The notes below the pieces were generated by a model. That model saw only the letters and a program-made list of their open reading frames with translations. It made no database searches and was not told where the DNA came from. A stretch of 64,000 nt of DNA from Streptomyces sp. RKAG290 (GTDB taxonomy: Bacteria > Actinomycetota > Actinomycetes > Streptomycetales > Streptomycetaceae): positions 1,798,001 to 1,862,000 of the forward strand of contig NZ_JAJOZC010000001.1 of assembly GCF_023701695.1 (NCBI RefSeq), in the 5' to 3' direction. A program made the position numbers and the translations under genes. Positions 1 through 12,984 of the stretch are shown one piece after another. Every line of letters starts with the position of its first letter. Within the stretch, counting starts at the first letter, position 1.

Positions 1-3000
1 ACCGCGAGGACGGGGTGTCCGTTGCGACGGGCGTCGGAGAGGCGCTCCACCAGCAGGAGGCCGACTCCCTCGGCCCAGCTCGTGCCGTCGGCGGCGCCCG
101 CGAACGCCTTGGACCGCCCGTCGGCGGCGAGACCGCGCTGCCGGCTGAAGTCGATGAAGATCTCCGGGGTCGGCATGACGGTGACACCACCCGCCAGGGC
201 CAGGTCGATCTCTCCGGTGCGCAGCGCCTGGCAGGCCATGTGGAGGCTGACGAGGGAGGAGGAGCAGGCGGTGTCCACCGTGACGGCGGGCCCTTCGAGG
301 CCCAGCGCGTAGGCGACGCGGCCGGAGGCGATGCTGCCCGCGCTGCCGTTGCCGAGGTAGCCGGCCAGGTCGTCGGGGACGTCCGTGACCCGGCTGCCGT
401 ACTCGTGGTACATCACTCCGGCGTAGACACCGGTCTGGCTGCCGCGCAGCGTGTCCGGGTCGATTCCGGCGCGCTCGAACGTCTCCCACGCGGACTGCAG
501 CAGCAGGCGTTGCTGCGGGTCCATCGCGAGGGCCTCCCGCGGCATGATGCCGAAGAACGCGGGGTCGAACTCGGCCGCGTCGTAGAGGAATCCGCCTTCG
601 CGCACGTAGGTGCGGCCGGGGAGCCCCGGCTCCGGGTCGTAGAGGGCGTCGGCGTCCCAGCCCCGGTCGGCGGGGAAGTCGCCGATGGCGTCGACGCCGT
701 CCGCGACGAGGTCCCACAGGTCCTCGGGCGACCGGACGCCTCCGGGGAAGCGGCAGCTGATGGCCACCACCGCGATCGGGTCGTCGTCGACGGCCGCGAG
801 CGGGGTGGCGGTGGGAGCGGTGCGGGTCATGCCGGTGAGCAGGGTGTCGAGGTACCCGGCCACGGCACGGGAGTTGGGGTAGTCGAAGACCAGTGTCGCG
901 GGCAGTCGGAGCCCGGTGGAGCCGACCAGCAGGTTGCGCAGTTCCACGGCGGCGAGGGAGTCGAATCCCTGGTCGCGGAAGGCCGAGTCGGGGCCGACGG
1001 CCTCGGAGGACGGCTGGCCGAGCACGGAGGCGACCTGGGTGCGGACCGTGTCCAGCAGGATGCGGGCCCGCTCGTCGGGGGTCGCGCCGGCCAGGCGGCG
1101 TTCCAGTGCGGAGCCGGTGGCGGCCGCGCTGACGGTGCGGCGCGCGGGAGCACGGACCCGGCCGCGCAGGAGTGCGGGCACGTCGTCGCTGCGGGCGGCG
1201 AGCGCTGCCGCGTCGATGGTGAGGGGGACGACGGCGGCTTCCTCGGCGACGAGGGCGGCGTCGAAGAGCTCCAGGCCCCGGTGGGCGGGGATAGCCGGCA
1301 GGCCGAGCCGCCGCATCCGGTCCAGGTCGGCTTCGGTGAGGTCGCCGCCGAGCCCGGTACTGACGTCCCACATGCCGAAGGCGATGGATGTCGCGGGCAG
1401 TCCGGCCGCCGCGCGGTGGGTGGCGAGAGCGTCCAGGAAGACGTTGGCCGCCGCGTAGTCGGCCTGTCCGGCCGCGAGGACGAGGCCGCCCGCCGAGGAG
1501 AACATGACGAACGCGGTGAGGTCGGTGTCCCTGGTCAGTTCGTGCAGGTTCCAGGCGCCCTCGGCCTTGGGGCGCAGGACGGCGTCGAACCGTTCGGGTG
1601 TGAGGCTGCCGACCAGTCCGCCGTCGGCGACGGCCGCCGCGTGCACGACGGCGCGCAGCGGGTGCCCGGCGTCGATCCCGGCGAGCAGGGAGGCCAGTCC
1701 GGCACGGTCGGCGACGTCGCACGCGGCTATCGCGACCTCGGCACCGAGACCCGTCAGTTCCGCGGCGAGGTCCTTCGCGCCGGGGGCGTCGATGCCGCGC
1801 CGGCCGGCCAGCAGGAGATGCCGTACGCCGTGCTCGGTGACGAGGTGACGTGCGGTGAGTGCCCCGAGGCCGCTGGTGCCTCCGGTGATCAGCACCGTGC
1901 CGGTGGTGTCCCAGGGGGCGGACGGTGCAGGCTCGGGCGCGGTGACCGGGCCCAGCCGTGGCACCCACAAGGCGCCGTCACGCAGCGCGGCCTCGGGTTC
2001 GCCGGCCGCGACGGCAGCGGACAGGGCTGCATCGCCCGCGTCGGATTCGCTGTCTGTGTCGATCAGTTGGAACCGGCCCGGGTTCTCGGCCTGCGCGGCA
2101 CGCACCAGACCCCATACGGGTGCCTGGACCGGGTCCACGTCGTCGCCGGGCCGCACGGGCACGGCGCGCCGGGTGACCACGACGAGGGTACGGGCGGCCG
2201 CCTCGGGGTCGGCGAGCCGGTCGCGCACCTCGCCGAGGACGTGGTGGGCGAGGGCGCGCACGGCGGCCGGGACGTCCTGGCCCTCGGGTGACGCCGGGCA
2301 GTGCAGGACGGTGAAGGCGGGAGTGGCGTCGGCCGTCGCGGTGGCCGGCTCCGTCCGCTGCCAGACGATGCGGTGGAGGGAGGGGGACGGTGTGCCCGAG
2401 GCCGCCGCGATCTGCTCCGGCGAGACCGGGCGGGAGACGAGCGACTCCACCGTGGCCACCGGGGCGCCGCTCTCGTCGGCGACCATGATGGCGGACACCT
2501 CGTCGCCGCGGATCCGCTGGATGTGGACGCGCAGCGACGGGGTTCCGGCGGCGTGCAGGGTGACGCCGTTCCACGAGAAGGGCAGCAGGGTGGCCGCGTC
2601 GGCGGCCGGGTCCGTCAGCAGGTCGGCGTGCATGGCCGCGTCGAGGAGTGCGGGGTGCAGCCCGAAGGCGGCCGCCTCGTCGCGGGCGGGGCCGTCGAGG
2701 GCGACCTCGGCGAACACGTCGTCGCCGCGCCGCCAGGCCGCGCGCAGGCCCTGGAAGGCGGGGCCGTAGGCGTAGGCGCGCTCACGCAGCCGCTCGTAGG
2801 CGGACTCCGTGTCGACCGGGGTGGCGCCTGGCGGCGGCCACTGGGTCAGGTCGAAGGCGGGTGCGGGTGCTTCGCGGGTCAGGGTGCCGTGGGCGTGCCT
2901 GGTCCATGCGGCGTCGGGGTCCGTGGAGCCGCGCGAGTGGATGCTGACCGCGCAGGCGCCGGAGGGGTCCGGTGCGCCGACGACGACGCGCAGGGCGACA

Positions 3001-6000
3001 CCTCCCCGGGCCGGCAGTGTCAGCGGCGCTTCGAGGAGCAGTTCCTCGATCCGGCCGCAGCCGACGTGGTCGCCCGCCCGGATCGCCAGCTCGACGAAGC
3101 CGGTGCCCGGCAGCAGCACGCTGCCCAGTACCCCGTGGTCCGCGAGCCAGGGCTGGGTACCGGTGGCGAGACGCCCGGTGAGGACCACCCCGCCGTCGTC
3201 CGGCGTCGCCACGGCGGCGCTCAGCAGGGGGTGGGTGACCGCTTCGAGACCGACCGCGTCCAGGTCGCCGGGGGCGGTGGCCAGGTCGAGCCAGTAGCGC
3301 TGGTGCTGGAAGGCGTAGGTGGGCAGGTCCGGGCCCTGTCCGATGCCGTGGAGGCCGAAGAGGGCGTCCCATGCGACGGTGACGCCGCGCGCGTGGGCAC
3401 GGCCGACGGCGGCCAGGAGTTCGCGGGCCTCGGGCCGGTTCCGTCGCAGCGAGGGGACGAACGCCGCCCCGTCCGCGTCCTGGACACAGTCCTGGCCCAT
3501 GCCGCTGAGCACGGCGTCGGGGCCTATCTCGATGTACGAGGTGACACCACGGTCCTCCAGGAACCTGACCACGTCCGAGAAGCGCACCGCTTCACGGACG
3601 TGCCGCACCCAGTACGACGCCGAACCCCAGTTCTCCGCCAGGTCCCCGGACACACCCGACACCACCGGGATCGACGGGGCGCCGAACGACAGCCCGGCCA
3701 CCACCGCCCCGAACTCCGCCAGCATCGGCTCCATCAACGGCGAATGGAAGGCGTGCGACACCCGCAGCGTGCTCGTCCGACGGCCCTGCGCCTCGAACGT
3801 CGCAACCAGCTCGGCGACCGCCGCTTCCGTACCCGAGACGACGACGGACCGCGGACCGTTCACGGCGGCGACCGCGACCCCGTCGTTCAGCAGCGGAAGC
3901 ACCTCGGCCTCCGAGGCCTCCACCGCCACCATCGACCCTCCGGCGGGCAGTGCCTGCATCAACCGGCCACGCGCCACGACCAGTTCGGCCGCGTCCGCCA
4001 GCGACAGCACCCCCGTCACATGGGCGGCCGCTATCTCACCCACGGAGTGCCCCGCCAGGAAGTCCGGACGCACGCCCCAGGACTCCACCAGCCGGAACAA
4101 CGCCGTCTCCACCGCGAACAGCGCGGCCTGGGCGAACATCGTGCCGTTCAGCAGGCCGGCGTCCTCACCCCAGACCACGTCACGCAACGAACGCCCCAAC
4201 CGGGCGTCCAGCTCCACCAGCACCGCGTCGAAAGCGTCCGCGAACACCGGATATGTCTCGTGCAGCTCCCGGCCCATCCCGAGCCGCTGCGCACCCTGCC
4301 CCGTGAACAGGAACGCGACCTTGCCCTCGCCGGCCGTGTCCCGCACCGGCCCGGCGCCGGAGGCCAACGCCTCCAGCGCGGCGGCGAGTTCCGTGCGGTC
4401 GGCGCCGAGCGCGACGGCGCGGTGGTCCAGAGCGGCGCGGGTCGTCGCCAGGGCGTGGCCCGTCGCGGCGAGTGCGTCGTCGGGGACGGTCGCGAGGTGA
4501 CTGACCAGACGCGTCGCCTGGGCACTCAACGCGTCCGGGGTCTTCGCCGAGAGCGGCCAGGCGACCAGGCCGGACGTCGGCCCGGCGGGCTCGGGCGCGT
4601 CCTGGGGAGCGGCGGCGGGAGGCTCTTCGATGATCACGTGCGCGTTGGTGCCGCTGATACCGAACGACGACACCCCGGCACGACGCGGACGGCCGTGCGC
4701 GGGCCAGGCGGTGGGCCCGGTCAGCAGTGCGACGGCGCCGGAGTCCCAGTCCACCTGGGGTGACGGCTCGTCGGCGTGCAGGGTCGCGGGCAGGGTGCCG
4801 TGGCGCATCGCCTGCACCATCTTGATGATGCCCGCCACCCCGGCCGCCGCCTGGGTGTGGCCCATGTTGGACTTGATGGATCCGAGCAGCAGCGGGCTGT
4901 TGTCGGCCGGGCGCTCCTGCCCGTAGGTGTCCAGCAGCGCCTGGGCCTCGATCGGGTCGCCCAGGACGGTACCGGTGCCGTGGCCCTCGACGGCGTCGAC
5001 GTCGGCGGGGGTGAGGCCGGCGACGCTGAGCGCGCGTCGGATGACGCGCTGCTGGGACGGGCCGTTGGGCGCCGTGAGCCCGTTGGAGGCGCCGTCGGAG
5101 TTGACGGCCGAGCCGCGGACGATGCCGAGTACGCGGTGGCCGTTGCGCTCGGCGTCGGAGAGCCGCTCCAGCAGGAGCATGCCGACGCCCTCGCCCCAGC
5201 CGGTGCCGTCGGCACCGCTGCCGAACGACTTGCACCGCCCGTCGGTGGCCAGGCCGCGCTGCCGGCTCATGTCGACGAACGTGTCGGGGGTGGACATGAC
5301 GGTGACGCCGCCCGCCAGCGCGAGGGCGCAGTCGCCCCGGCGCAGCGCCTGGGCGGCCCAGTGCAGGGCGACCAGGGAGGACGAGCACGCGGTGTCGACG
5401 GTGACGGCGGGGCCTTCGATGCCGAGGGTGTACGCGACCCGCCCGGACACCACGCTGGCGAGGCTTCCGTTGCCGTGGTAGCCCGCCACGTGCTCGGGCA
5501 GCGGGCCGAGCCGCAGTCCCCAGTCGTGGTACATCACACCGGCGAACACACCGGTGTCGCTGCCGCGCAGGGTGTGCGGGTCGATGCCCGCGCGTTCGAC
5601 GGTCTCCCAGGCGATCTCCAGCAGCAGCCGCTGCTGCGGATCCATGGCCTGGGCCTCGCGGGGGCTGATGCCGAAGAACTCGGCGTCGAAGTCGGCCGCC
5701 TGGTAGAGGAATCCGCCCTGGTCGGTGAGGCTCTTGCCCGGTGCGCCGGGCTCGGCGTCGTGGATGTCGGTGGCCCAGCCGCGGTCGGTGGGGAACGCCG
5801 AGACGACGTCGCGTCCCTCCTCGACGAGCTGCCACAGCTCCTCGGGCGACGTCACCCCGCCCGGGTAGCGGCAGGCCATGGAGACGATGGCGATGGGGTC
5901 GTCGTCGGTCGCGGCGGCGGCAGCCGGCGCGCGCCGCCCGGCTTGCTGTTCCGCGTCGCCGCCGAGCCGGGAGGCCAGGTGGTCGGCGAGGGCGCCGGGC

Positions 6001-9000
6001 GAGGGGTAGTCGAAGACGAGTGTGGCCGCCAGTGGCAGTCCGGTGGCCGATCCGAGCCGGTTGCGGAGTTCGACGGCCGCGAGGGAGTCGAACCCCATCT
6101 CGTTGAACGCCCGTGTGATGACGACGCGTTCGGGGCCCTCGTGGCCGAGGACGGCGGCCACCTGGGTACGGACCAGGTCCAGGAGGGCCTCGCCGCGCTC
6201 CGAGCGGGTCAGCCCGCTCAGGCTGCGCGCGAGGGACTGCTCGACGCTGACCCCGCCGCCGCCCACGGCACGGCGCGGGGGACGGACCAGGGCCCGCAGG
6301 AGGGCCGGGACGTCGCCGGCGCGGGCGTTGAGCGTGCGCAGGTTCAGCCGTACGGGCACGACGGCCGGGTGGGCCCCGGTGGTGATCGCACGGTCCAGGA
6401 GCGCGAGGTTCTCCGCGACGGACAGGGGCTGGAGGCCGAGGCGTTCGATGCGCCGCAGCGCCGCCTCGTCGAGGGTGCCGCCCATGCCGCCGGTGCCGGT
6501 CCACAGCCCCCAGGCGAGTGAGGTCGCGGGGAGACCGAGGGCGGCTCGGTGGGTGGCCAGGGCGTCGAGGAAGACGTTGGCTGCGGCGTAGTTGCCCTGT
6601 CCCGCGCCGTCCAGGAGGGTGGCGGTGGAGGAGAAGAGGACGAACGCCGACAGGTCGCTGTCCCGGGTGAGCTCGTGCAGGTTCCAGGCCCCGTCCGCCT
6701 TGGGCCGCAGGACGGTGTCCAGCCGGGCGTCGTCCAGGGAGTCGACGAGTGCGTCGTCGAGTACCCCCGCCGCGTGCACCACCGCGCTCAGCGGCAACCG
6801 CTCGGGTACGGCGGCCAGGACCTGGGCCAGCGCGTCGCGGTCGGCGGCGTCGCAGGCGGCGACCGTGACCTCTGCGCCGAGTGCGGTCAGCTCGGCGCGC
6901 AGCTCCTCGGCGCCGGGGGCGTCCGCGCCCCGGCGGCCGGTGAGCAGCAGGCCGCGTACGCCGTGTGCGGTGACCAGGTGCCGGGCGAGCGTGGCGCCGA
7001 CGCCGCCGGTGCCGCCCGTGATCAGGACGGTGCCTTCGGTGCGCCAGGGGGTGGCTCCGGTGTCCGGTGCCTGCGTGGTGCGGGTCAGCCGGGGAGCGTG
7101 CAACTGGCCGTCGCGCAGCGCGATTTCGGGTTCGTCCGACTCGGCCACCAGGCGCAGCAGTTCATCGGCGGGCAGGGAGCCGTCGGTGTCCAAGAGGCGG
7201 AAGCGGCCCGGGTGTTCGGCCTGGGCGGAGCGCACCAGGCCCCAGACGGGTGCCTGGGCCAGTGCGGCCTGCTCCCCCGGGGCGGCGGCGACCGCGCCCT
7301 GGGTGAGGACGGTGAGCCGCGCGGTGGCGGACCGCTCGTCGGCGAGCCGGTCCTGTACGGCCGTGAGCGTGGCGCCGAGGACGGTGCGGACGTCGGCGGC
7401 GATGTCGGGGCCGGTCGGTGCGGCGCAGACGTGGACGGCGTCGTCCGGGTCCGACGGGGAGGCGGCGGGGGCCGGCAGCGGGGTCCACCGCACGTGGTGG
7501 AGTGCGTCGGGGTGGGCCGTGGCTGCCAGCCCGCCGGCCGCGAGGGGGCGGACGAGGAAGGAGTCGACGGAGGCCACCGGGGCGCCCGTGGCATCGGCCA
7601 GTTCGAGGGCGACCTCGTCGGTGCCGGTGGCGGTGACGCGTACCCGCAAGGTGGTCGCGCCTGCGGCGTGCAGGGTGACGCCGGTCCAGGCGAAGGGCAG
7701 CAGGACGCGGTCCTGCGGGCTGTCCGTGCCGGCCGCCGTGGCGAAGTCGGTGGCGTGCAGCACGGCATCGAGCAGCGCGGGGTGGAGTCCGTAGGCGGAG
7801 GCCGGATCGCCGGCCGTTTCGGGCAGCCGCACCTCGGCGAACACCTCACCCTCCGCGCCCTTCCAGACCGCCCGCAGGCCGTGGAAGGCGGGGCCGTATC
7901 CGTAGCCCTGCGTGGCGAGGTCGCCGTAGAGGCCGGTGATGTCGACGGGCTCGGCAAGGGGTGGCGGCCAGGCGCCCGCCGCGAAGTCCGTGGTCCGGGG
8001 CGCGGACAGGTCCCTGGGGGCCAGGAGGCCGGTGGCGTGGCGGATCCAGGGGGCGTCGGCGGGTGCGTCCTCGTCGCGTGAGTAGAAGGCGACGGCGCGC
8101 CGGCCGTTGGTGTCGGGGGCGTCGACGACGATCTGGAGGGCGACGCCGCCGGTGGTGGGCAGGGTCAGCGGGGCCGCCATGACCAGTTCGTCGAGGCGCT
8201 CGCAGCCGGTCTGTTCACCGGCCCGGACCGCGAGGTCGACGAACGCGGTGCCGGGCAGCAGGACATGGCCGGCGATCACGTGGTCGGCGAGCCAGGGGTG
8301 CGAGCGCAGCGAGACCCGTCCGGTGAGGACGGCGCCGCCGGTGTCGGCGAGGCCCACCACCGCGCCCAGCAGCGGGTGGTCGGCGGCCATCTGGCCGAGC
8401 GCCGTGGCGTCCTGGGCGGCGGCGGGGGCGCTGAGCCAGAACCGCTCGCGCTGGAAGGCGTAGGTGGGCAGTTCGACGCGGTGCGCTCCGGCGCCGGCGA
8501 AGAAGGCGTGCCAGTCGACGGGGGTGCCTCGCGTGTGGGCGACGGCCAGGGCGCTGAGCAGCTGGTACGGCTCGTCGTGCCCGCGCCGCAGGACCGGGCT
8601 GAACACCGCCGCCGGGCCGGAGCTCTCGCGCCCCATGGCGCAGAGCACCGCGTCGGGTCCGAGTTCCAGGAAGGTGGCGACGCCACGGTCCGTGAGGGAG
8701 GTGACGGCGTCGTGGAAGCGTACGGGCTCGCAGATGTGCCGCACCCAGTACTCGGGGTCGGTGAGTTCCTCGGCGGTCGCGAGCTCCCCGGTGAGGGCCG
8801 AGACGACGGGGAGCTCGGGCGCGGCGTAGCTGAGGATCCGGGCGATCTGCCGGAAGTCGTCGAGCATGGGTGCCATCAGCGGCGAGTGGAACGCGTGGCT
8901 GACCCGGAGCCGCTTGGTCCGGTGGCCGTCGGCCTCCAGCCGGGCGGCGAGGGCGGTGACCGTCTCCTCGTCCCCGGACAGCACGACGGAGCGGGGGCCG

Positions 9001-11483
9001 TTGACGGCGGCGATGCTCACCGTGTCCCGGCAGTGCGCGAGGAGCGGCTGCACCGTCTCCTCGGCCGCCTCCACGGCGATCATGGCGCCGCCTTCGGGCA
9101 GTGCCTGCATCAGGCGGCCGCGCGCGGCGACGAGGGTGGCGGCGTCGTCGAGTGAGAGCACACCGGCGACGTGGGCGGCGGTCAGCTCGCCGATGGAGTG
9201 CCCGGCCACGTAGTCCGGACGCACGCCCCAGGACTCCAGGAGCCGGAACAGGGCGACCTCGACGGCGAAGAGGGCCGGCTGCGCGTACCCGGTGCCGTCC
9301 AGCAGGGCCGCCTCGGGGCTGCCCTCGTCGGCGAACAGGACGTCCCACAGGGAGCGGTCGAGCTGGAGGTCCAGGTAGCCGATGGCGTTGTCGAGGGCCT
9401 TGGCGTAGACCGGGTAGGCCTCGTACAGCCGCCGTCCCATGGCGAGGCGCTGGCTGCCCTGGCCGGTGAAGAGGAAGGCGGTGCCGCCGCCGGTGACCGA
9501 GGTGAACACGCCGGGGGCGTCGCGGCCGTCCGCCACGGCCCGCAGCCCGTCGAGGAGGCCCGCGCGGTCGCCGGCGAGCACGACGGCCCGGTGGGACAGC
9601 GCGGAGCGGGTGGTCGCCAATGAGTGGGCGAGGTCGAGGGGGCGGGCGTCGGGGGTGTTCTCGACGTGTGCCAGCAGGCGTCGCGCCTGGTCGCGCAGGG
9701 CGGCCTCGCTCCTGGCGGAGAGCGTCGCCGGCAGTGGCCGTCCGTCTTCGGCCGGGGCGCCGTCGCCCTCGGCCGCGGCGCTGCCGGCGGTCTCGGCCGG
9801 CGGCTCCTCGACGACGATGTGGGCGTTGGTGCCACTGACACCGAAGGAGGACACGGCGGCCCTGCGGGGGCGCTCGCCCGGGGCCCACGGCACGGCTTCG
9901 GTGAGCAGGCGGGCCTCCCCCGCCGACCAGTCGACGTTGGGCGACGGGGCGTCCACGTGCAGCGTCGCGGGCAGCACGCCGTGCCGCATCGCCATGATCA
10001 TCTTGATGACGCCGGCCGAGCCGGCGGCCGCCTGGGTGTGCCCGATGTTGGACTTCACCGACCCGAGCCAGACCGGGCCCTCGGTGCGCTCCTGCCCGTA
10101 GGTGGCGATCAGCGCCTGGGCCTCGATGGGGTCGCCGAGCGTGGTGCCGGTGCCGTGTGCCTCGACGGCGTCGACCTCGCCGGCGGTGAGTCCGGCGTCC
10201 GCGAGTGCCTGTCGGATGACCTGGCGCTGGGCCCGGCCGCTCGGCGCGGTCAGGCCGTTCGAGGCGCCGTCCTGGTTGATGGCCGTACCGCGCACGACGG
10301 CAAGGACCGGGTGGTTGTTGGCCCGTGCGTCGGAGAGGCGCTCCAGGACGAATATCCCGGCGCCCTCGGCGAACGCGGTGCCGTCGGCGGCGGCGGCGAA
10401 CGCCTTCACCGTGCCGTCGGCCGCGAGTCCGCGTTGCCGGCTGAACGCGGTGAACACGCCGGGGCTGCCCATCACGGCGACCCCGCCCGCCAGCGCCAGG
10501 GTGCACTCGCCGCGCCGGAGTGACTGCACGGCGAGGTGGAGGCCGACCAGTGAGCCCGAGCATGCGGTGTCCACCGTCAGCGCGGGGCCTTCCAGGCCGA
10601 GCGTGTAGGCGACCCGGCCGGAGACCACGCTGGGAGCGTTGCCGCTGAGCAGGTATCCGTCCAGGCCGTCCGGCGCCTCGTGCAGGCGCATCGCGTACTC
10701 CTGCGGCTCGGCGGCGACGAAGACGCCGGTCCGGCTGGAGCGCAGCGTCCGCGCGTCGATCCCGGCCCGCTCCACCGCCTCCCACACCGTCTCCAGCACG
10801 AGGCGCTGCTGCGGGTCCATCGCGAGGGCTTCACGGGGGCTGATGGAGAAGAAGTCCGCGTCGAACTCGGCCGCACCGGAGAGGAATCCGCCGTGCCGGG
10901 CGTAGGTGGTGCCAGGGGTGGTGGGGTCGTCGTCGAAGAGCCGGTCGAGGTCCCAGCCACGGTCGGTGGGGAACTCGTCGCGGATGTGGGTGCCGTCGGC
11001 GACCAGTTGCCACAGGTCCTCGGGGGACGACACGTCGCCGGGGTAGCGGCAGCCGATGCCGACGACGGCGATCGGGTCGTCGGTGGCGATGCCCGGTGCG
11101 ACGACGGGGTCGGGCAGGTCGGGCAGGCCGAGGGCCCCGGTGCGCAGATGGGCGGCGAGGGCGGCCGGTGAGGGGTGGTCGAAGGCGACGGTAGGGGGCA
11201 GCGGGAGGCCGGTGGCCGCGGTCAGCCGGGCGTGCAGGGCCACCAGCGCCACGGAGTCGAGCCCCAGCTCCCGGAAGGCCCGTGCCGGGTCCACGGTCTG
11301 CCCGGCGTCCGGCCGGGTCTGGCGCAGTACGGCAGCGGTGCTCTCCCGGACCAGGTCCAGCAGCACCCGGTTCTGCTCCGAGGTGGGGAGGGATTCCAGC
11401 TCACGCACGAGCGCGGTCTGCCGCACCGTGTCCCCGTCCGGCACACCGTCCGTGCCAGAGACGAGGTTTTCCGACTCAGTCAT
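1..11483 (-). CDS. Modular type I polyketide synthase, first extension subunit, truncated at the window edge (loading ACP, two modules, start of a third)
   Basis: The frame is open from the ATG at 11483 to the left edge (3827 residues seen; the C-terminus lies outside). Domains, by residue: loading ACP about 25-105 (LGLDS, Ser77); KS1 about 135-560 (Cys308 in DTACSGS); AT1 about 670-985 (GHSIGE Ser763, HAFH 863-866); DH1 (His1068 in HxxxGxxxxP, Asp1239); KR1 (TGGTGG near 1489, LDD 1575-1577, Tyr1632); ACP1 (Ser1800); KS2 from about 1860 (Cys2033); AT2 (GHSVGE Ser2480, HAFH 2577-2580); DH2 (His2783, Asp2948); KR2 (TGGTSG near 3200, Tyr3343); ACP2 (Ser3509); KS3 from about 3565 (Cys3740). HAFH and GHS[IV]GE mark malonyl-CoA specificity, and there is no ER, so each module should add a CH=CH unit. 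With no loading KS or AT, the starter must come in trans, which fits the upstream starter genes. The final gene of the minus-strand block, 118 bp after glmE. Confidence 0.95.
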   Translation of the reverse strand, partial: MTESENLVSGTDGVPDGDTVRQTALVRELESLPTSEQNRVLLDLVRESTAAVLRQTRPDAGQTVDPARAFRELGLDSVALVALHARLTAATGLPLPPTVAFDHPSPAALAAHLRTGALGLPDLPDPVVAPGIATDDPIAVVGIGCRYPGDVSSPEDLWQLVADGTHIRDEFPTDRGWDLDRLFDDDPTTPGTTYARHGGFLSGAAEFDADFFSISPREALAMDPQQRLVLETVWEAVERAGIDARTLRSSRTGVFVAAEPQEYAMRLHEAPDGLDGYLLSGNAPSVVSGRVAYTLGLEGPALTVDTACSGSLVGLHLAVQSLRRGECTLALAGGVAVMGSPGVFTAFSRQRGLAADGTVKAFAAAADGTAFAEGAGIFVLERLSDARANNHPVLAVVRGTAINQDGASNGLTAPSGRAQRQVIRQALADAGLTAGEVDAVEAHGTGTTLGDPIEAQALIATYGQERTEGPVWLGSVKSNIGHTQAAAGSAGVIKMIMAMRHGVLPATLHVDAPSPNVDWSAGEARLLTEAVPWAPGERPRRAAVSSFGVSGTNAHIVVEEPPAETAGSAAAEGDGAPAEDGRPLPATLSARSEAALRDQARRLLAHVENTPDARPLDLAHSLATTRSALSHRAVVLAGDRAGLLDGLRAVADGRDAPGVFTSVTGGGTAFLFTGQGSQRLAMGRRLYEAYPVYAKALDNAIGYLDLQLDRSLWDVLFADEGSPEAALLDGTGYAQPALFAVEVALFRLLESWGVRPDYVAGHSIGELTAAHVAGVLSLDDAATLVAARGRLMQALPEGGAMIAVEAAEETVQPLLAHCRDTVSIAAVNGPRSVVLSGDEETVTALAARLEADGHRTKRLRVSHAFHSPLMAPMLDDFRQIARILSYAAPELPVVSALTGELATAEELTDPEYWVRHICEPVRFHDAVTSLTDRGVATFLELGPDAVLCAMGRESSGPAAVFSPVLRRGHDEPYQLLSALAVAHTRGTPVDWHAFFAGAGAHRVELPTYAFQRERFWLSAPAAAQDATALGQMAADHPLLGAVVGLADTGGAVLTGRVSLRSHPWLADHVIAGHVLLPGTAFVDLAVRAGEQTGCERLDELVMAAPLTLPTTGGVALQIVVDAPDTNGRRAVAFYSRDEDAPADAPWIRHATGLLAPRDLSAPRTTDFAAGAWPPPLAEPVDITGLYGDLATQGYGYGPAFHGLRAVWKGAEGEVFAEVRLPETAGDPASAYGLHPALLDAVLHATDFATAAGTDSPQDRVLLPFAWTGVTLHAAGATTLRVRVTATGTDEVALELADATGAPVASVDSFLVRPLAAGGLAATAHPDALHHVRWTPLPAPAASPSDPDDAVHVCAAPTGPDIAADVRTVLGATLTAVQDRLADERSATARLTVLTQGAVAAAPGEQAALAQAPVWGLVRSAQAEHPGRFRLLDTDGSLPADELLRLVAESDEPEIALRDGQLHAPRLTRTTQAPDTGATPWRTEGTVLITGGTGGVGATLARHLVTAHGVRGLLLTGRRGADAPGAEELRAELTALGAEVTVAACDAADRDALAQVLAAVPERLPLSAVVHAAGVLDDALVDSLDDARLDTVLRPKADGAWNLHELTRDSDLSAFVLFSSTATLLDGAGQGNYAAANVFLDALATHRAALGLPATSLAWGLWTGTGGMGGTLDEAALRRIERLGLQPLSVAENLALLDRAITTGAHPAVVPVRLNLRTLNARAGDVPALLRALVRPPRRAVGGGGVSVEQSLARSLSGLTRSERGEALLDLVRTQVAAVLGHEGPERVVITRAFNEMGFDSLAAVELRNRLGSATGLPLAATLVFDYPSPGALADHLASRLGGDAEQQAGRRAPAAAAATDDDPIAIVSMACRYPGGVTSPEELWQLVEEGRDVVSAFPTDRGWATDIHDAEPGAPGKSLTDQGGFLYQAADFDAEFFGISPREAQAMDPQQRLLLEIAWETVERAGIDPHTLRGSDTGVFAGVMYHDWGLRLGPLPEHVAGYHGNGSLASVVSGRVAYTLGIEGPAVTVDTACSSSLVALHWAAQALRRGDCALALAGGVTVMSTPDTFVDMSRQRGLATDGRCKSFGSGADGTGWGEGVGMLLLERLSDAERNGHRVLGIVRGSAVNSDGASNGLTAPNGPSQQRVIRRALSVAGLTPADVDAVEGHGTGTVLGDPIEAQALLDTYGQERPADNSPLLLGSIKSNMGHTQAAAGVAGIIKMVQAMRHGTLPATLHADEPSPQVDWDSGAVALLTGPTAWPAHGRPRRAGVSSFGISGTNAHVIIEEPPAAAPQDAPEPAGPTSGLVAWPLSAKTPDALSAQATRLVSHLATVPDDALAATGHALATTRAALDHRAVALGADRTELAAALEALASGAGPVRDTAGEGKVAFLFTGQGAQRLGMGRELHETYPVFADAFDAVLVELDARLGRSLRDVVWGEDAGLLNGTMFAQAALFAVETALFRLVESWGVRPDFLAGHSVGEIAAAHVTGVLSLADAAELVVARGRLMQALPAGGSMVAVEASEAEVLPLLNDGVAVAAVNGPRSVVVSGTEAAVAELVATFEAQGRRTSTLRVSHAFHSPLMEPMLAEFGAVVAGLSFGAPSIPVVSGVSGDLAENWGSASYWVRHVREAVRFSDVVRFLEDRGVTSYIEIGPDAVLSGMGQDCVQDADGAAFVPSLRRNRPEARELLAAVGRAHARGVTVAWDALFGLHGIGQGPDLPTYAFQHQRYWLDLATAPGDLDAVGLEAVTHPLLSAAVATPDDGGVVLTGRLATGTQPWLADHGVLGSVLLPGTGFVELAIRAGDHVGCGRIEELLLEAPLTLPARGGVALRVVVGAPDPSGACAVSIHSRGSTDPDAAWTRHAHGTLTREAPAPAFDLTQWPPPGATPVDTESAYERLRERAYAYGPAFQGLRAAWRRGDDVFAEVALDGPARDEAAAFGLHPALLDAAMHADLLTDPAADAATLLPFSWNGVTLHAAGTPSLRVHIQRIRGDEVSAIMVADESGAPVATVESLVSRPVSPEQIAAASGTPSPSLHRIVWQRTEPATATADATPAFTVLHCPASPEGQDVPAAVRALAHHVLGEVRDRLADPEAAARTLVVVTRRAVPVRPGDDVDPVQAPVWGLVRAAQAENPGRFQLIDTDSESDAGDAALSAAVAAGEPEAALRDGALWVPRLGPVTAPEPAPSAPWDTTGTVLITGGTSGLGALTARHLVTEHGVRHLLLAGRRGIDAPGAKDLAAELTGLGAEVAIAACDVADRAGLASLLAGIDAGHPLRAVVHAAAVADGGLVGSLTPERFDAVLRPKAEGAWNLHELTRDTDLTAFVMFSSAGGLVLAAGQADYAAANVFLDALATHRAAAGLPATSIAFGMWDVSTGLGGDLTEADLDRMRRLGLPAIPAHRGLELFDAALVAEEAAVVPLTIDAAALAARSDDVPALLRGRVRAPARRTVSAAATGSALERRLAGATPDERARILLDTVRTQVASVLGQPSSEAVGPDSAFRDQGFDSLAAVELRNLLVGSTGLRLPATLVFDYPNSRAVAGYLDTLLTGMTRTAPTATPLAAVDDDPIAVVAISCRFPGGVRSPEDLWDLVADGVDAIGDFPADRGWDADALYDPEPGLPGRTYVREGGFLYDAAEFDPAFFGIMPREALAMDPQQRLLLQSAWETFERAGIDPDTLRGSQTGVYAGVMYHEYGSRVTDVPDDLAGYLGNGSAGSIASGRVAYALGLEGPAVTVDTACSSSLVSLHMACQALRTGEIDLALAGGVTVMPTPEIFIDFSRQRGLAADGRSKAFAGAADGTSWAEGVGLLLVERLSDARRNGHPVLA

Positions 11484-11601
11484 CTGCACTCCACACAATT
11501 GTCGCCCGTGACCGGACGGAAACCACCAGGGAACCGCACCACTGCGGGTCACGCTATGAAGGCGAAAGGGCGGCACACAGCCCCTAGAGCCCCCCTAAGA
11601 C
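11484..11601 (-). promoter_or_regulatory. Short upstream region of the PKS gene with paired CTTAGGGG/TCTAGGGG boxes
   Basis: This 118-bp gap separates glmE from the PKS gene. Read on the minus strand it holds CTTAGGGG (11599-11592) and TCTAGGGG (11588-11581), spaced 11 bp start to start, about one helical turn. The same octamers recur in the divergent region at 20 kb and were not noticed elsewhere in the window. Their position suggests a separate promoter for the PKS gene under the cluster regulator. The binding protein is not known from the sequence. Confidence 0.5.
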
Positions 11602-12984
11602 CTAAAACCTTTTCCGCGATTCGCCGCCGGGCAGGGACCGGAGTCCGGCCGGCGCGATATCCGCACCGTCGCGGTGCCGGGCGTCGCCGGATTCCATCGC
11701 CGCGCGGTCGAACGCCCTTTGTACGTAGGAGAGATCGGTGATCAGTCCCGCCGAGGTGACCTCCCGGGCCCGGCCCCGGCCGACGAGCCCGGCCAGCGGC
11801 AGCCGCCCCGTCCCGGCCCACCGCAGCCGCCCGTCGCCGTCGATGTAGCTGCGGGCCCGGCCGTGGTTGTCCGGGTGCAGGCAGTAGGGGATGTCCAGAG
11901 CGCCCTGCCTGAAGGCGAGGGTGAGGGCGTGCCCGATGTCCGGGGAGAGTGCGAGTACGCCCTCGACCAGGGCTCTGGCCTCGGCGTACGTCTGGGAGTC
12001 GGCCTCCGTGGGGGCCTGGCCGCCCGTCGGGGCCGTCCTGGCCGTCCGGGCCGCGGACTCCAGCGCGGCGATGTTCTCCGCCACGGTCGGTATCCGGCGG
12101 GACTCCGCCACGGTCTTCACGATGAGCCGCTCCGAGCCGGAGTCGACGGCGAGGCGCGTCGCCTGGTCGAGCAGCAGATAGGCGCCGTCGTCCGTGGTCG
12201 GGTACACGCCCATGTAGGCGTAGATGACCACGTGCCAGTTGGACGTCGGAAGCAGTTCGGCACAGAGCCGCCTCAGCGCCGCGACCGCTTCCCGGTCCTG
12301 TTCCGGGTGGGTCTGCTGGGCATAACTGAGCGACACACTGCGTATTCCGTGCTGGCAGAAGAAAAGGGCTTCGAGCACACTGATCGCCACCAGCTGGCTC
12401 GGTGGGCACAATTGCCCGAGCATGCAGCCGCCGAAAGTCTCCAGATGCGGTTCCACACCCGATTCCCGCAGCTGTGCGAAATCCTCGGTGCAGCGGACCC
12501 AGTTCCGTACGGACTCGTCCAGCGGAGTGCGTCCGTACGGAAGGCAGTAGGAGACGGGGCCGCCCTCGGTGGCGTTGATCAGGGTCCTGCGCAGCGCGGC
12601 GAAGATGTCCCCGGGGACGGCCGATCCGTGCCGGACCTGGACCGGGAAGGTCTCGTCCCTGATGCCGGCGAGGACCTGCCCGGTCACGGCCGGGTCGTAG
12701 CTGACGATGGGGTAACCGTTGAGATCGGCCCCGGCGCGCAACGCCGCGTCGACGGAGTCGAGTTCGCCGACCCTCGTGTAGCTGTCGAGGGTGAGGGTGC
12801 CGACGGTCGCGGCGTCGGCGGCGCGGGTGGCGGCCAGTCCCGCGCGCATGGTGGCGGGGTCGCTGAACCCCATACGGGGCTGCACCACCAGGTCTCCGGC
12901 ACGGCTCCTCGCCCGGACGAAGGCGCCGAAGTCCACCGGGCGCGCCTCGGCCCTCCGGCGGGGCGGGCGCGCGCCCGGTCTCAC
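11602..12984 (-). CDS. Glutamate (methylaspartate) mutase, large E-type subunit
   Basis: The 460-residue protein matches the substrate-binding barrel subunit of adenosylcobalamin-dependent glutamate mutase, which with its small partner isomerises L-glutamate to (2S,3S)-3-methylaspartate. It has the family's VQVRHGS-like stretch near residue 115, a GGCMLGQLCPP segment and a conserved C-terminal region with IPYCLHPDN. The GTG start (12984) overlaps the stop of the small-subunit gene as GTGA, so the subunits are translationally coupled and made together. In vicenistatin-type macrolactam clusters the equivalent pair (VinI/VinH) supplies 3-methylaspartate for the polyketide starter. The lineage also occurs in methylaspartate-containing lipopeptide clusters, but the adjacent PKS favours the macrolactam role here. 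Confidence 0.9.
   Translation of the reverse strand: MRPGARPPRRRAEARPVDFGAFVRARSRAGDLVVQPRMGFSDPATMRAGLAATRAADAATVGTLTLDSYTRVGELDSVDAALRAGADLNGYPIVSYDPAVTGQVLAGIRDETFPVQVRHGSAVPGDIFAALRRTLINATEGGPVSYCLPYGRTPLDESVRNWVRCTEDFAQLRESGVEPHLETFGGCMLGQLCPPSQLVAISVLEALFFCQHGIRSVSLSYAQQTHPEQDREAVAALRRLCAELLPTSNWHVVIYAYMGVYPTTDDGAYLLLDQATRLAVDSGSERLIVKTVAESRRIPTVAENIAALESAARTARTAPTGGQAPTEADSQTYAEARALVEGVLALSPDIGHALTLAFRQGALDIPYCLHPDNHGRARSYIDGDGRLRWAGTGRLPLAGLVGRGRAREVTSAGLITDLSYVQRAFDRAAMESGDARHRDGADIAPAGLRSLPGGESRKRF

Noticed and set aside
15..2291. A long plus-strand open frame (758 codons) at the left edge
   Set aside because: It is antisense to the PKS, and translation shows Gly/Arg/Val-rich sequence without any motif; long shadow frames are normal opposite high-GC coding DNA. 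The same holds for the other long antisense frames over the PKS, P450, ABC and glucan genes.
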